This document shows positions 7,811 to 16,628 of a DNA stretch of 64,000 bases, one piece after another. The DNA lies in contig NZ_UNRG01000003.1 in NCBI RefSeq assembly GCF_900537115.1, forward strand, positions 310,001-374,000. Reading direction: 5' to 3'. A program made the translations under genes and the position numbers. Below the pieces are notes generated by a model. The model had not been told where the DNA came from. It saw nothing but the letters and a program-made list of their open reading frames with translations, and did not search any database. Numbering within the stretch: position 1 is the stretch's first letter; every line of letters begins with the position of its first letter. This DNA is from Arthrobacter sp. Alg241-R88 (lineage in GTDB: Bacteria > Actinomycetota > Actinomycetes > Actinomycetales > Micrococcaceae).

Positions 7811-9007
7811 GTGACCACGCCCGCAGACCAGCAACCCCTGACCGTCCTGATCGCCGCGGACACCTACCCGCCCCACATCAACGGGGCCGCGCAGTTCGGC
7901 TACCGCCTGGCCAAAGGAATGACGGGCCGGGGCCACAACGTGCACGTGCTGGCCTGCCGTGCGGACAACGGGAAGAGCTTCACCGAGTTCCGGTCAGAAG
8001 CCACGGTGCACCGCCTCCGCTCGCACGCCGCCCCCACCCATGAGTACTTCCGCCTGTGTTTCCCGTGGGAAATCAAGAAGGAGATCAGCCTCCTTTTTGA
8101 CCGGGTCAAGCCCGACGTCGTCCACATCCAAAGCCACTACATGATCGGCGAGCATGTCCTGTACGAGGCTGACAAGCGGGGCATCCGTATCGTTGCCACG
8201 AACCACTTCATGCCGGAGAACCTCAATCCGTTCCTGCCGTTCCCGCAGTGGTTCAAGAACATCATTGGACGGATCTCCTGGAAGGACATGGGCAAGGTCA
8301 TGGGGCGGGCTGACGTGGTCACCACGCCCACCCCGCTGGCGGCCAAAGCTATGCACCAGCACGCCTTCCTCCGCAAGGTCCTTCCGCTCTCCAACGGCAT
8401 CGATTCGGCGGCCTACGAACTTCAGCCGGGCGAGCACATCGAACCGCACCCGCACCCCACGGTGGTGTTTGCCGGCCGCCTCGCCGAGGAAAAACATGTG
8501 GATGTGCTGATCCAGGCCATCAGCAAAACACCTCCCGAGCTGAACGTGCACCTTGAAATCGTGGGCGGCGGCGAGGTCCGTTCCTCACTCGAAAACCTCG
8601 TCCAGCGCCTCGGGCTGGGGGACAGGGTGAAGTTCCTGGGCCTGGTCACCGACGAGGACCTGCGGAAGACGTATATCAGGGCCGACCTCTTCTGCATGCC
8701 CGGGACTGCAGAGCTGCAGTCGCTGGTAACCCTGGAGGCGATGTCTGCCTCGACGCCGGTTGTGCTGGCGGACGCCATGGCATTGCCGCACCTGGTGCGC
8801 GACGGTGAGAACGGGTACCTGTTCACCCCGAACGACAGTGATGACCTCGCCAAGAAGATCACCATGGTTCTTGAGCTGCCCGCCGACCAGCGCGCCGCCA
8901 TGGGCCAGGTCAGCCGGCAGATGGTGGAACCCCACAGCATCGAAGGGACCCTGCAGACCTTCGAGGACCTGTACCGGGGCGCGAGCTTCGAGGACAAAGT
9001 GGTCTGA
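7811..9007 (+). CDS. GT4-family glycosyltransferase
   Basis: A GT-B fold retaining glycosyltransferase of 398 residues. The N-terminal acceptor half starts with VLIAADTYPPHINGAAQFGYRLA, the usual loop that contacts the acceptor. The C-terminal half holds the nucleotide-sugar site: VVFAGRLAEEKHVDVLIQA, then FCMPGTAELQSLVTLEAMS with the E-x7-E glutamates. It resembles the actinobacterial alpha-mannosyltransferases and SQD2-like enzymes that build glycolipids or phosphatidylinositol mannosides; the exact donor and acceptor are inference. The start is GTG at 7811, just after AGGAG. It is the last protein gene before the CAT tRNA. Confidence 0.88.
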   Translation: MTTPADQQPLTVLIAADTYPPHINGAAQFGYRLAKGMTGRGHNVHVLACRADNGKSFTEFRSEATVHRLRSHAAPTHEYFRLCFPWEIKKEISLLFDRVKPDVVHIQSHYMIGEHVLYEADKRGIRIVATNHFMPENLNPFLPFPQWFKNIIGRISWKDMGKVMGRADVVTTPTPLAAKAMHQHAFLRKVLPLSNGIDSAAYELQPGEHIEPHPHPTVVFAGRLAEEKHVDVLIQAISKTPPELNVHLEIVGGGEVRSSLENLVQRLGLGDRVKFLGLVTDEDLRKTYIRADLFCMPGTAELQSLVTLEAMSASTPVVLADAMALPHLVRDGENGYLFTPNDSDDLAKKITMVLELPADQRAAMGQVSRQMVEPHSIEGTLQTFEDLYRGASFEDKVV

Positions 9008-9082
9008 ACGCTTTCCGGGATTTGCTAGAGTAATTTTGCCCTGCAGGCACATCCCCTTCCGCGGAGACCAGCCAGGGCATAG

Positions 9083-9156
9083 GGGGCTATAGCTCAGCTG
9101 GTTAGAGCGCGGGACTCATAATCCTAAGGTCCTCGGTTCAAGTCCGAGTAGCCCTA
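9083..9156 (+). tRNA. tRNA with CAT anticodon (elongator Met or lysidine-type Ile2)
   Basis: A 74-nt cloverleaf. The acceptor stem is GGGGCTA/TAGCCCT with a G-T pair at the end, the discriminator is A, and the T arm is CTCGG-TTCAAGT-CCGAG. The anticodon loop CTCATAA places CAT at 9117-9119. It lacks the three G-C pairs of an initiator anticodon stem, so it is not tRNA-fMet. The body GGGGCTATAGCTCAG resembles Ile tRNAs, so Ile2 (read after C34 is changed to lysidine) is possible, but I cannot separate Met from Ile2 by eye. The first pair of the anticodon stem (C-A) is mismatched. Confidence 0.9.
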
Positions 9157-9162
9157 CCTCAG

Positions 9163-9210
9163 AGAGAGCCCGGCTTCCCCTTGTGAACAAGGGGAAGCGG
9201 GGCTCTTCTT
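9163..9210 (+). terminator. Strong hairpin terminator after the CAT tRNA
   Basis: AGAGCCC-g-GCTTCCCCTTGT pairs with ACAAGGGGAAGC-g-GGGCTCT around a short GA loop, giving a stem of about 18 bp with one mismatch, followed by TCTTCTT. It starts seven bases after the tRNA and closes its transcription unit. Confidence 0.85.
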
Positions 9211-9338
9211 GCCCTTTGACGCTGGGAACGGCAACGGCGCTTCCACAGGAATACTGCCTCGCGCTTCATGAGTCTGCCTGTATAAGACGGCACCGGCACG
9301 ACGGCCCACTCTCGCGGCCGGTCGGTTAGTCTTTTGCG

Positions 9339-9545
9339 ATGGCGGACATGGAGTTTAAGAAGCGTTTGGACCAGGTTGAGGCGTTGTACAACGAGCTCCA
9401 AGAGTTGCGGCAGCGCGGTACGGCTGCAGGCAAGGAGGAGGCCGTCCTGGCTGAGATGCGCCTGGATAACGCATGGCGGGAGTTGTATGAGTTCATGGAA
9501 CTACCTCTGTCGCCGGACGCCCGGACCGGTGATGGTGCCGAGTAG
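9339..9545 (+). CDS. Hypothetical short coiled-coil protein, 68 aa
   Basis: Not recognised. The sequence is highly charged and helical (MADMEFKKRLDQVEALYN, then ELQELRQRGTAAGKEEAVL) with heptad-like Leu spacing and no membrane segment. It lies between the tRNA terminator and an excisionase-type HTH gene, in a patch with lower GC than the neighbours. It may form a two-gene unit with that HTH gene, which starts 36 bp later with its own promoter-like sequence. ATG at 9339 is chosen because the frame upstream lacks homology-like composition. Low information content limits certainty. Confidence 0.55.
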   Translation: MADMEFKKRLDQVEALYNELQELRQRGTAAGKEEAVLAEMRLDNAWRELYEFMELPLSPDARTGDGAE

Positions 9546-9580
9546 TTCCAAGGCACCCTGACCTTGGTTATGGTGGCCAG

Positions 9581-9832
9581 ATGACTGTAACTAATGAAGC
9601 TGCGCCGAAGCGCTCCAGGTTCCTGACGGTTGAGCAGGTAGCCGAGGAGTTGGCTATCCGTGAGCCGACTGTCCGCCAACTGTTGACGGCGGGCGAGCTG
9701 CGGGGGTTGCAGATCGGCGTCCACCGTACCTGGCGGGTAGCTGCCAGGGATCTGGATGACTACATCGAGCAGGCCTACCGGGTGACTGCTGAGCGGATAG
9801 CGTCCGGCGAAGCAGCTGATGATGCGTCTTAG
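9581..9832 (+). CDS. Excisionase-type (HTH_17, MerR-like) DNA-binding protein, 83 aa
   Basis: Residues 14-62 form the compact winged helix of the excisionase/HTH_17 family: FLTVEQVAEELAIREPTVRQ, then LLTAGELRGLQIGVHRTWRV, then the terminal helix RDLDDYIEQAY. Such proteins are found both as Xis factors of integrative elements and as ordinary chromosomal regulators. No integrase is nearby, so the second is more likely here. TTCCAA, 17 bp, TATGGT (9546-9574) form a promoter whose -10 ends six bases before ATG, consistent with leaderless translation. Confidence 0.75.
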   Translation: MTVTNEAAPKRSRFLTVEQVAEELAIREPTVRQLLTAGELRGLQIGVHRTWRVAARDLDDYIEQAYRVTAERIASGEAADDAS

Positions 9833-9999
9833 CCCGACGTTGGTCGGTCGTGAACGTTGGCATGCGCCATTGCCATTGCAAGCAACTCCCCAGCGACGCC
9901 GAGAAGGACATCGGCTTGTTTCTGCTTGAGGTTTTTGTGCGCGGGCAGGTTCCTGTTTCCTGAGCCTCCAATCTGCGGTATGTTACTGAGCAGTAACAT
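9829..9999 (-). CDS. Possible small protein, 56 aa, convergent with the HTH gene
   Basis: An open frame on the minus strand begins with ATG inside the palindromic operator and reads MLLLSNIPQIGGS, then a helical stretch KNLKQKQADVLLGVAGELL. It ends by overlapping the stop codon of the HTH gene. No family is recognised and no Shine-Dalgarno sequence precedes it. The overlap with the operator argues that it may be a chance frame. Listed because nothing else explains bases 9833-9977. Confidence 0.2.
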   Translation of the reverse strand: MLLLSNIPQIGGSGNRNLPAHKNLKQKQADVLLGVAGELLAMAMAHANVHDRPTSG

Positions 10000-10001
10000 A
10001 C
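9978..10001. promoter_or_regulatory. Perfect 24-bp palindromic operator (GTTA-N8-TAAC core)
   Basis: Two 11-bp arms (GTATGTTACTG and its exact complement) flank a 2-bp centre. The core GTTACTGAGCAGTAAC has the same GTTA-N8-TAAC form as two sites before the carboxylase operon at 29.3 kb. It overlaps a TATGTT -10-like hexamer and sits 53 bp before the acyl-CoA dehydrogenase start. This is a typical TetR-family operator position for repression. Confidence 0.75.
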
Positions 10002-10053
10002 GGTGCTCCTTCCCGGAGAGCCCCGGTCACCGCTGATCACCTGTGAGGTAACC

Positions 10054-11244
10054 ATGTCCACTTCTGCCGCCGACCTCAACAACCTTCCTTACGCCGATGG
10101 CGACTTCTATGCCTTCGAACAGTTGCTGAGCGGAAAGGAGCAGGACCGGCTGGCAGAGGTCAGGGATTTCCTGGCCCGCGAGGTCCGTCCCATCGCTGTT
10201 GACTTCTGGAACCGCGGCGAATTCCCCATGGACCTGATTCCGAAGCTGGCGGACATTGACCTGGTCAGTCCGGTGCGCAGGCAGGGCCACTCCAACCTGT
10301 TTGCGGGCCTGATGCACGCCGAGGTGACGCGCGCTGATGCATCCATCTCCACCTTTATGGGCGTCCACGACGGGCTTTTCACCGGTTCCATCGAAGCGCT
10401 GGCTTCCCAGGAGCAAAAGGACGCGTGGCTGCCTGACATCTACGCGCTCAAGAAGATCGGCGCGTTTGGCCTGACCGAGCCCCTCGGAGGCTCCGACGTG
10501 GCCGGCGGAACAAGGACTACGGCGCGCCGCGAAGGTGGTTCGTGGATCCTGAACGGCGCCAAACGCTGGATTGGGAACGCCACCTTCTCGGACTGGGTGG
10601 TCATCTATGCGCGGGACCTTGACGACAACAAGGTCAAGGGCTTCCTCGTAGACACCGCGCTGGCGGGTTTCAGTGCGGAGAAGATCGAGAACAAAATCGC
10701 ACTGCGCACCGTCCAGAACGCCGATATCACGCTGGACAACGTGGTGGTACCGGACTTCTGCAAGCTCGCCCACGCCAACAGTTTCCGGGACGTCAACAAG
10801 GTCCTGAAAGTCACGCGCCTCGGCGTCGCCTGGCAGGCCGTGGGGCAGCAGCTGGCCGCGTTCGACGTAGCCCGGCGTTATGCCGTGGAGCGGCACCAGT
10901 TCGGCCGGCCGCTGGCCTCCTTCCAGCTCGTCCAAAGCCAGCTGGTGCAGATCCTGGGCAACGCCGTCAGTTCCATGGGCATGATGGTGAGGTTGTCCCA
11001 GCTGGAGGACGCGGGCACGGCCAAGGACGAGCAGTCCGCCCTGGCGAAGGCCTTCACCACTGCAAGGATGCGTGAAAGCGTGGCCATCGGCCGGAACCTC
11101 CTGGGCGGCAACGGCATCGTTACCGATTTTGAAATGGCCAAGATCTTCGCCGACGCCGAAGCCATCTATTCCTATGAGGGGACGCACGAAATCAACACCC
11201 TGGTGACCGGGCGGGCCATTACCGGTATCTCCGCCATCATCTGA
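10054..11244 (+). CDS. Acyl-CoA dehydrogenase, glutaryl-CoA dehydrogenase-like
   Basis: An FAD-dependent flavoenzyme of 396 residues that oxidises an acyl-CoA at the alpha-beta position. The family motifs are GLTEPLGGSDVAGG (FAD/substrate site), GAKRWIGNATFSDW, and the catalytic glutamate Glu375 in YSYEGTHEINTLVTGRAITG. YEGTHEI...GRAITG is the glutaryl-CoA dehydrogenase type ending. Other actinobacterial members act on unknown short acyl-CoAs, so the substrate is inference. The frame is open from 10003, but ATG at 10054 follows GAGGTAACC and gives a normal N terminus. It stands alone behind the palindromic operator at 9978-10001. Confidence 0.88.
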   Translation: MSTSAADLNNLPYADGDFYAFEQLLSGKEQDRLAEVRDFLAREVRPIAVDFWNRGEFPMDLIPKLADIDLVSPVRRQGHSNLFAGLMHAEVTRADASISTFMGVHDGLFTGSIEALASQEQKDAWLPDIYALKKIGAFGLTEPLGGSDVAGGTRTTARREGGSWILNGAKRWIGNATFSDWVVIYARDLDDNKVKGFLVDTALAGFSAEKIENKIALRTVQNADITLDNVVVPDFCKLAHANSFRDVNKVLKVTRLGVAWQAVGQQLAAFDVARRYAVERHQFGRPLASFQLVQSQLVQILGNAVSSMGMMVRLSQLEDAGTAKDEQSALAKAFTTARMRESVAIGRNLLGGNGIVTDFEMAKIFADAEAIYSYEGTHEINTLVTGRAITGISAII

Positions 11245-11282
11245 CGCGCTCCCAGACGGATCCCGCCCTGCGGGTCCGGCCT

Positions 11283-11810
11283 CTATGGCGGCGCTACGAG
11301 CGGCAGCAGGATGGATGGCCGGAGGTCCATCACAAACTGCAGCGGATTCACGTAGTCGTCGCCGCGCCGGACGCCCCAGTGCACGCACGAAGCGGCAGGG
11401 CAATGGCCGGGGAGGACCGTGCCGATGGTCTGGCCCGCGCCCACCGCGCTGCCGGCGGGAAGGCTGCTCTCTACCGGTTCGAAGCTGCTGCGAAGGCCGT
11501 TGCCATGGTCGATGGTGATGACCGGCCGGTCCACCACAACTCCCGCGAAGCTCACGGTGCCCGCCGCGGGCGAGGTGACCTGGACGCCGTCGGACGCTGT
11601 TCCCAGGTCCACGCCGCGGTGGCCGCTGAGCCATGGCTTGGGCGGCGGGTCGAAGCCCCGCACAACGGGCGGGCGGGGGGAGAGCGGCCACTGCCAGGAG
11701 GGCGCCGCCTCAGTCCGCGTGGGTGCCGGAGCGAAGGCCAGCGTCTCCCCGGTGGGGGCAAGTGAAGCGGGCAGCAGGAGCAGGGCTGCAAGCAGTGCCG
11801 GTGGTGTCAT
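11283..11810 (-). CDS. Secreted M23-family peptidase-like protein
   Basis: A signal-peptide-like N terminus (about residues 1-26) precedes a LytM-type fold. The zinc-ligand motif HRGVDLG is present (His64, Asp68), as is DHGNG (His102) and the final VHWGVR (His144). The usual H-x-H motif reads C-V-H, so its first histidine (the general base in LytM) is Cys142. This pattern is seen in a divergent actinobacterial subgroup and raises doubt about cleavage of peptidoglycan. It converges on the acyl-CoA dehydrogenase with 38 bp between stops, where GATCCCGC-CCT-GCGGGTC may form a weak shared hairpin. Confidence 0.85.
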   Translation of the reverse strand: MTPPALLAALLLLPASLAPTGETLAFAPAPTRTEAAPSWQWPLSPRPPVVRGFDPPPKPWLSGHRGVDLGTASDGVQVTSPAAGTVSFAGVVVDRPVITIDHGNGLRSSFEPVESSLPAGSAVGAGQTIGTVLPGHCPAASCVHWGVRRGDDYVNPLQFVMDLRPSILLPLVAPP

Positions 11811-12243
11811 ATGCCCAGCCTGCGCCGGTTCGAGAAGGGCCGGGAGGGGCCGGTTGGCCTATGTGGATAAGGCTGGCGGCCGGCGCCGTTGCTGTCCTCC
11901 GGGTGCGGGCGCCTGTAGTACACTTGATGGAGCAGTTTGCTGCGCCCTCAACGCTTTCCGTCCGGCGGCTATCCCAACGGTTTTTCCAACGGTATACGCC
12001 CCTGTCCGGGTTTGCGTCGGCACGTCTCATTCAGGAGTGTGGGGGAGCGGCAGCTGACTACGCGCATCCAGCCCTCCAGTGGAGGATCATGCTTCTTGCG
12101 GTCAGCGCCCCCGGTGCTGATGAGAAGCGCGATGGATGCCAGGAGCACGGCCCGCCCGGGCCACGCTAATAAACCGTCAACTATTGGCAGGGTAAGAAGC
12201 CTAGGGGCTTTCTCATGAATGACCTGCCGGAAGGAGCGTCGGC
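11811..12243. other. Gene-free region upstream of rpsB
   Basis: About 430 bp without a convincing gene, between the divergent M23 gene and rpsB. It should hold the rpsB promoter and leader. I see a TACACT -10-like box (11919-11924), a CCAACGGT direct repeat (11974 and 11987 area) before TATACG, a GC-rich dyad around 12149-12162, and a short hairpin AAGCC-tagg-GGCTT at 12197-12210. A clear Shine-Dalgarno (GGAAGGAG) precedes rpsB. No known ribosomal leader motif could be assigned by eye. Confidence 0.5.
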
Positions 12244-13119
12244 ATGCCCGTCGTAACTATGCGCCAGCTGCTTGACAGCGGCGTCCACTTTGGACACCAG
12301 ACCCGCCGTTGGAACCCGAAGATGAAGCGCTTCATCTTCACGGAGCGCAACGGCATCTACATCATCGACCTTCAGCAGTCGCTGTCCTACATCGACCGCG
12401 CCTACGAGTTCGTGAAGGCCACCGTTGCACACGGCGGCACCGTCCTCTTCGTCGGCACCAAGAAGCAGGCCCAGGAAGCGATTGCCGAGCAGGCAACCCG
12501 CGTTGGCCAGCCCTACGTGAACCAGCGTTGGCTCGGCGGTATGCTGACCAACTTCCAGACGGTCGCCAAGCGCATCCAGCGCATGAAGGAACTCGAAGAG
12601 ATCGACTTCGACGACGTCGCCGGCTCCGCGTACACCAAGAAGGAGCTCCTGCTCCTCAAGCGTGAACTCACTAAGCTCGAGTCCAACCTCGGCGGTATCC
12701 GCAACCTCACCAAGGCACCCTCCGTGCTCTGGATCGTGGACACCAAGAAGGAGCACCTCGCCGTTGACGAGGCCAAGAAGCTGAACATCCCGGTTGTGGC
12801 CATCCTGGACACCAACTGCGATCCGGATGAGGTCGACTTCCCGATCCCGGGCAACGACGACGCCATCCGCTCCGTGAACCTCCTGACCCGCGTTGTTGCC
12901 GACGCCGTTGCCGAGGGCCTCATCGCCCGCAACAACCGCGCTACCGGCACCACCGAAGCTCCGGAAGAGCCGCTGGCCGAGTGGGAGCGCGAGCTCCTCG
13001 AAGGCAGCAAGGCTGAAGAAGCTGCTGCTCCTGCTGCTCCTGCCGAGGAAGCTGAAGCACCGGCCGCTGCCGAGGCTCCCGCAGAAGACGCTGCTGCTCC
13101 GGCTGAAGACGCCAAGTAA
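12244..13119 (+). CDS. rpsB: 30S ribosomal protein S2
   Basis: Binds the head-body junction of the small ribosomal subunit. The N terminus [20 protein letters not shown] and the motif [11 protein letters not shown] are diagnostic for S2; later [10 protein letters not shown] and [14 protein letters not shown] also match. At 291 residues it is longer than the usual 230-260 because of an acidic Ala/Glu/Pro-rich tail (from about residue 255), common in Arthrobacter-type actinobacteria. It is the first gene of the rpsB-tsf pair, with a strong Shine-Dalgarno GGAAGGAG eight bases before ATG. Confidence 0.98.
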   Translation: MPVVTMRQLLDSGVHFGHQTRRWNPKMKRFIFTERNGIYIIDLQQSLSYIDRAYEFVKATVAHGGTVLFVGTKKQAQEAIAEQATRVGQPYVNQRWLGGMLTNFQTVAKRIQRMKELEEIDFDDVAGSAYTKKELLLLKRELTKLESNLGGIRNLTKAPSVLWIVDTKKEHLAVDEAKKLNIPVVAILDTNCDPDEVDFPIPGNDDAIRSVNLLTRVVADAVAEGLIARNNRATGTTEAPEEPLAEWERELLEGSKAEEAAAPAAPAEEAEAPAAAEAPAEDAAAPAEDAK

Positions 13120-13248
13120 CACAAGTAAATCCGGATTCTCCGGCGCCGCCTGCGGTGCCGGAGCTGCTGACAGGATGGCGGCCCACCAGGTGGGCTGCTG
13201 TCCTGTCGGTCCGTACACCACAACAAATTTCTAGACAGAGGGGTTCAC

Positions 13249-14085
<837 letters not shown>

Positions 14086-14094
14086 TCGAAACTG

Positions 14095-14129
14095 CAAGGG
14101 GGTGGCCACTTCGGTGGCCGCCCCTTTTG
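14095..14129 (+). terminator. Rho-independent terminator after tsf
   Basis: AAGGGG-g-TGGCCAC pairs with GTGGCCg-CCCCTT around a TTCG tetraloop, followed by TTTT. It starts nine bases after the tsf stop codon. Confidence 0.88.
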
Positions 14130-14203
14130 CATGCACGGGGCCGGTTCCGAGCACTGGCCCCAGCAGGATAACCTTTTTTCAGACTCACCAACGGGAAGGC
14201 ATC

Positions 14204-14941
14204 ATGGAAGCCGTCAACACTGTAATCCAGCCAGAGAAAAGTCGACGCCGGGTCCTCCTGAAGCTTTCCGGCGAGGTCTTCGGCGGCGGAAAGCTTGGCG
14301 TTGACCCGGAAACTGTCCGCGATGTCGCCAAGCAGATCGCGGCAGCCGTCCCCCAGGTGGAAGTGGCGATCGTGGTTGGCGGCGGCAACTTCTTCCGCGG
14401 CGCAGAACTTTCCCAGAGCGGCATGGACCGCTCAAGGGCCGACTACATGGGCATGCTCGGAACGGTGATGAACTGCCTGGCCCTGCAGGACTTCCTGGAG
14501 CAGGCCGGCGTCGAAACCCGCGTCCAGAGCGCCATCACCATGGGACAGGTAGCCGAAGCCTACATTCCCCGCCGCGCCATCCGGCACATGGAAAAGGGCC
14601 GCGTGGTCATCTTCGGCGCCGGGGCCGGCCTGCCGTACTTCTCCACCGACACCGTGGCCGCCCAGCGTGCACTCGAAGTCCACGCCGACGTCGTCCTGAT
14701 GGCCAAGAGCGGTGTGGACGCCGTCTACACGGCAGATCCGAAGAAGGACCCCTCCGCCGAGCGGCTCGAAACCCTCAGCTACGACGATGCCCTCCGCCGC
14801 GACATCCGCGTGATGGACCAGACGGCGATGACCATGTGCAAGGACAACAATCTCTCGATGGTGGTCTTTGGCATGGAGGGTGAAGGCAACGTTACCCGGG
14901 CCATCCTGGGCGAAAAGCTGGGCACCCTGGTTACCGCCTAG
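14204..14941 (+). CDS. pyrH: UMP kinase
   Basis: Phosphorylates UMP to UDP in pyrimidine nucleotide synthesis and belongs to the amino-acid kinase fold. The visible motifs are [12 protein letters not shown] (phosphate-binding loop), [10 protein letters not shown], and [16 protein letters not shown] (UMP site), then [19 protein letters not shown] and [14 protein letters not shown]. The length of 245 residues is typical. The frame is open far upstream through tsf, but ATG at 14204 follows GGGAAGG at good spacing and matches the family's start. It precedes frr as in most bacteria. Confidence 0.98.
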   Translation: MEAVNTVIQPEKSRRRVLLKLSGEVFGGGKLGVDPETVRDVAKQIAAAVPQVEVAIVVGGGNFFRGAELSQSGMDRSRADYMGMLGTVMNCLALQDFLEQAGVETRVQSAITMGQVAEAYIPRRAIRHMEKGRVVIFGAGAGLPYFSTDTVAAQRALEVHADVVLMAKSGVDAVYTADPKKDPSAERLETLSYDDALRRDIRVMDQTAMTMCKDNNLSMVVFGMEGEGNVTRAILGEKLGTLVTA

Positions 14942-15070
14942 CTACGGCTAGGATGTTTTCAGGACAGTTCCGCCCCTGCCTTCGGGACCAGGAGCGGAAG
15001 CAGCAACAGAGAACCACGTGTGTGCATGGCCCCGGCGTCCCGGACTGCACCAGAATCGTCAGGAGAGACC

Positions 15071-15628
15071 GTGATCGAAGAAACCTTGCTCGAAGCCGAA
15101 GAAAAGATGGACAAGGCCGTTGAGGTAGCCAAGGAAGACTTCGCTGCCGTCCGTACCGGCCGCGCAAACCCCGGACTCTACAACAAGGTCCTGGTGGAAT
15201 ACTACGGTTCCCCCACCCCGCTGCAGCAGCTCGCCTCTTTCGCCATCCCGGACGCCCGGACCATCCTCATCACCCCGTTCGACAAGACCGCCCTGCGCGA
15301 CATTGAACGGGCGCTCAGCGACTCCGAAGTCGGCGCCAACCCGTCCAACGACGGCAATGTCATCCGAATCACCATTCCGGAACTGACCAAGGAACGCCGC
15401 AAGGAATACGTCAAGATCGTCAAGACCAAGGGCGAGGACGCCAAGGTCTCCATCCGCAACATCCGCCGCAAGGCCAAGGAAACCCTCGACAAGCTGGTCA
15501 AGGACGGCGAGGCCGGCGAGGATGAGGGCACCCGCGCCGAAAAGGAACTGGACGGCCTCACCAAGGCGCACGTGGACGGCATCGACGAGCTGCTCAAGCG
15601 CAAGGAAGCAGAGCTGCTCGAAGTCTGA
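15071..15628 (+). CDS. frr: Ribosome recycling factor
   Basis: Splits post-termination ribosomes together with EF-G. The 185-residue length is exactly that of the family. Motifs are AVRTGRANPGLYNKVLVEYYG near the N terminus (in two parts) and the C-terminal helix LTKAHVDGIDELLKRKEAELLEV. The start is GTG at 15071 after AGGAGAG; an upstream in-frame ATG at 15026 would add residues not found in the family. The stop overlaps the cdsA start (TGATG), giving translational coupling. Confidence 0.98.
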   Translation: MIEETLLEAEEKMDKAVEVAKEDFAAVRTGRANPGLYNKVLVEYYGSPTPLQQLASFAIPDARTILITPFDKTALRDIERALSDSEVGANPSNDGNVIRITIPELTKERRKEYVKIVKTKGEDAKVSIRNIRRKAKETLDKLVKDGEAGEDEGTRAEKELDGLTKAHVDGIDELLKRKEAELLEV

Positions 15629-16551
15629 TGGGCCAGGCAGAGCAGGCCCCGGCACAACGGGCGCGCACACGGGGGAAGCAGCCCAGGACCAACCCCACGC
15701 CGAAGGCCGGGAGGAACCTTCCGGCCGCGGTGGTGGTGGGCCTGGCCATGCTCTTCGCAGTGCTCGGCGGACTGCTGTTCCTCCCGCTCGGATTTGTTGC
15801 GGTCACCACATCGTTCGCTGTTTTTGGGGTGTGGGAAATCTACCGCGCCCTGGAGGCGAACGGCACCAGGATGCCCATTGTGCCGGTCATGACCGGAACA
15901 GTGGCCATGCCTTTTGCCGCCTACCTCGGCGGGATCGAAAGCCTGCTCTTTGCCATGCTCCTCAGTTCGGTGGCAGTGCTGTTGTGGCGGTCCATCGAAA
16001 GCGCTGCGGGCTCGGCCAACAGCATCTTCGCAGGCGTCTTCACCTTGGGCTGGGTGCCGTTCTTCATCAGCTTCGCCGCGCTCCCGCTGCACGCTTCGGG
16101 CGTCGCTACTCCGCTGGGCCTCTGGCCGGGAGGAACAATTCCGGACGGAGCATGGCAGGTGGCGGTGATGCTGCTGCTGGTGGTGTCCAATGACACCTTC
16201 GGTTACCTGGTGGGCGCCTCCCTGGGCAAGCATCCGATGGCGCCCAAGATCAGCCCCAAGAAATCCTGGGAAGGATTTGCCGGTTCCATCGGCGGCGCGA
16301 TACTGATCGGCATCCTTGCCAGTCTCTTTGTGCTGGACAAGCCCTGGTGGGTGGGCGTGGTCCTGGCGGTGGGACTGGTGGCGGCTTCCACGGCAGGTGA
16401 CCTGGCCGAGTCGATGGTGAAACGCGAACTCGGCGTCAAGGACATGAGCAGCATCCTGCCGGGACATGGCGGCGTGATGGACCGGCTGGACTCCATCGTT
16501 TTTGCAGCCCCGGCGGCCTTTGTCTTGTACGGGCTCGTTTCCGGGGCCTGA
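15628..16551 (+). CDS. cdsA: Phosphatidate cytidylyltransferase
   Basis: Makes CDP-diacylglycerol, the precursor used by the CDP-alcohol phosphatidyltransferases. About eight membrane segments follow a basic, Lys/Arg-rich N terminus of some 35 residues. The family signature S-x-V-K-R-x4-K-D is present as SMVKRELGVKDMSSILPGHG, followed by GVMDRLDS with the conserved Asp. The length of 307 residues is normal. It overlaps frr by one base of the stop codon, an arrangement common in Actinobacteria. Confidence 0.96.
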   Translation: MGQAEQAPAQRARTRGKQPRTNPTPKAGRNLPAAVVVGLAMLFAVLGGLLFLPLGFVAVTTSFAVFGVWEIYRALEANGTRMPIVPVMTGTVAMPFAAYLGGIESLLFAMLLSSVAVLLWRSIESAAGSANSIFAGVFTLGWVPFFISFAALPLHASGVATPLGLWPGGTIPDGAWQVAVMLLLVVSNDTFGYLVGASLGKHPMAPKISPKKSWEGFAGSIGGAILIGILASLFVLDKPWWVGVVLAVGLVAASTAGDLAESMVKRELGVKDMSSILPGHGGVMDRLDSIVFAAPAAFVLYGLVSGA

Positions 16552-16628
16552 CACACAACCCCCGCCGGGCCCGGGCGCCAATAGACTGGTGCAGAGTAAC
16601 GGCTTGACGAGCATCGAAGGAATCAAAA

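Noticed and set aside
9083..9832. Integrated genetic element at the CAT tRNA
   Set aside because: Only an excisionase-like HTH gene supports it. No integrase and no repeated tRNA 3' end were found, so it is kept as a low-interest idea only.
10027..11691. A 554-codon minus-strand frame over the acyl-CoA dehydrogenase and the M23 gene
   Set aside because: It is antisense to two well-supported genes and has Arg/Gly/Pro-rich composition typical of shadow frames.
12181..12243. Known ribosomal-protein autoregulatory leader before rpsB
   Set aside because: Only a 5-bp hairpin is visible and I could not match a described S2 leader.
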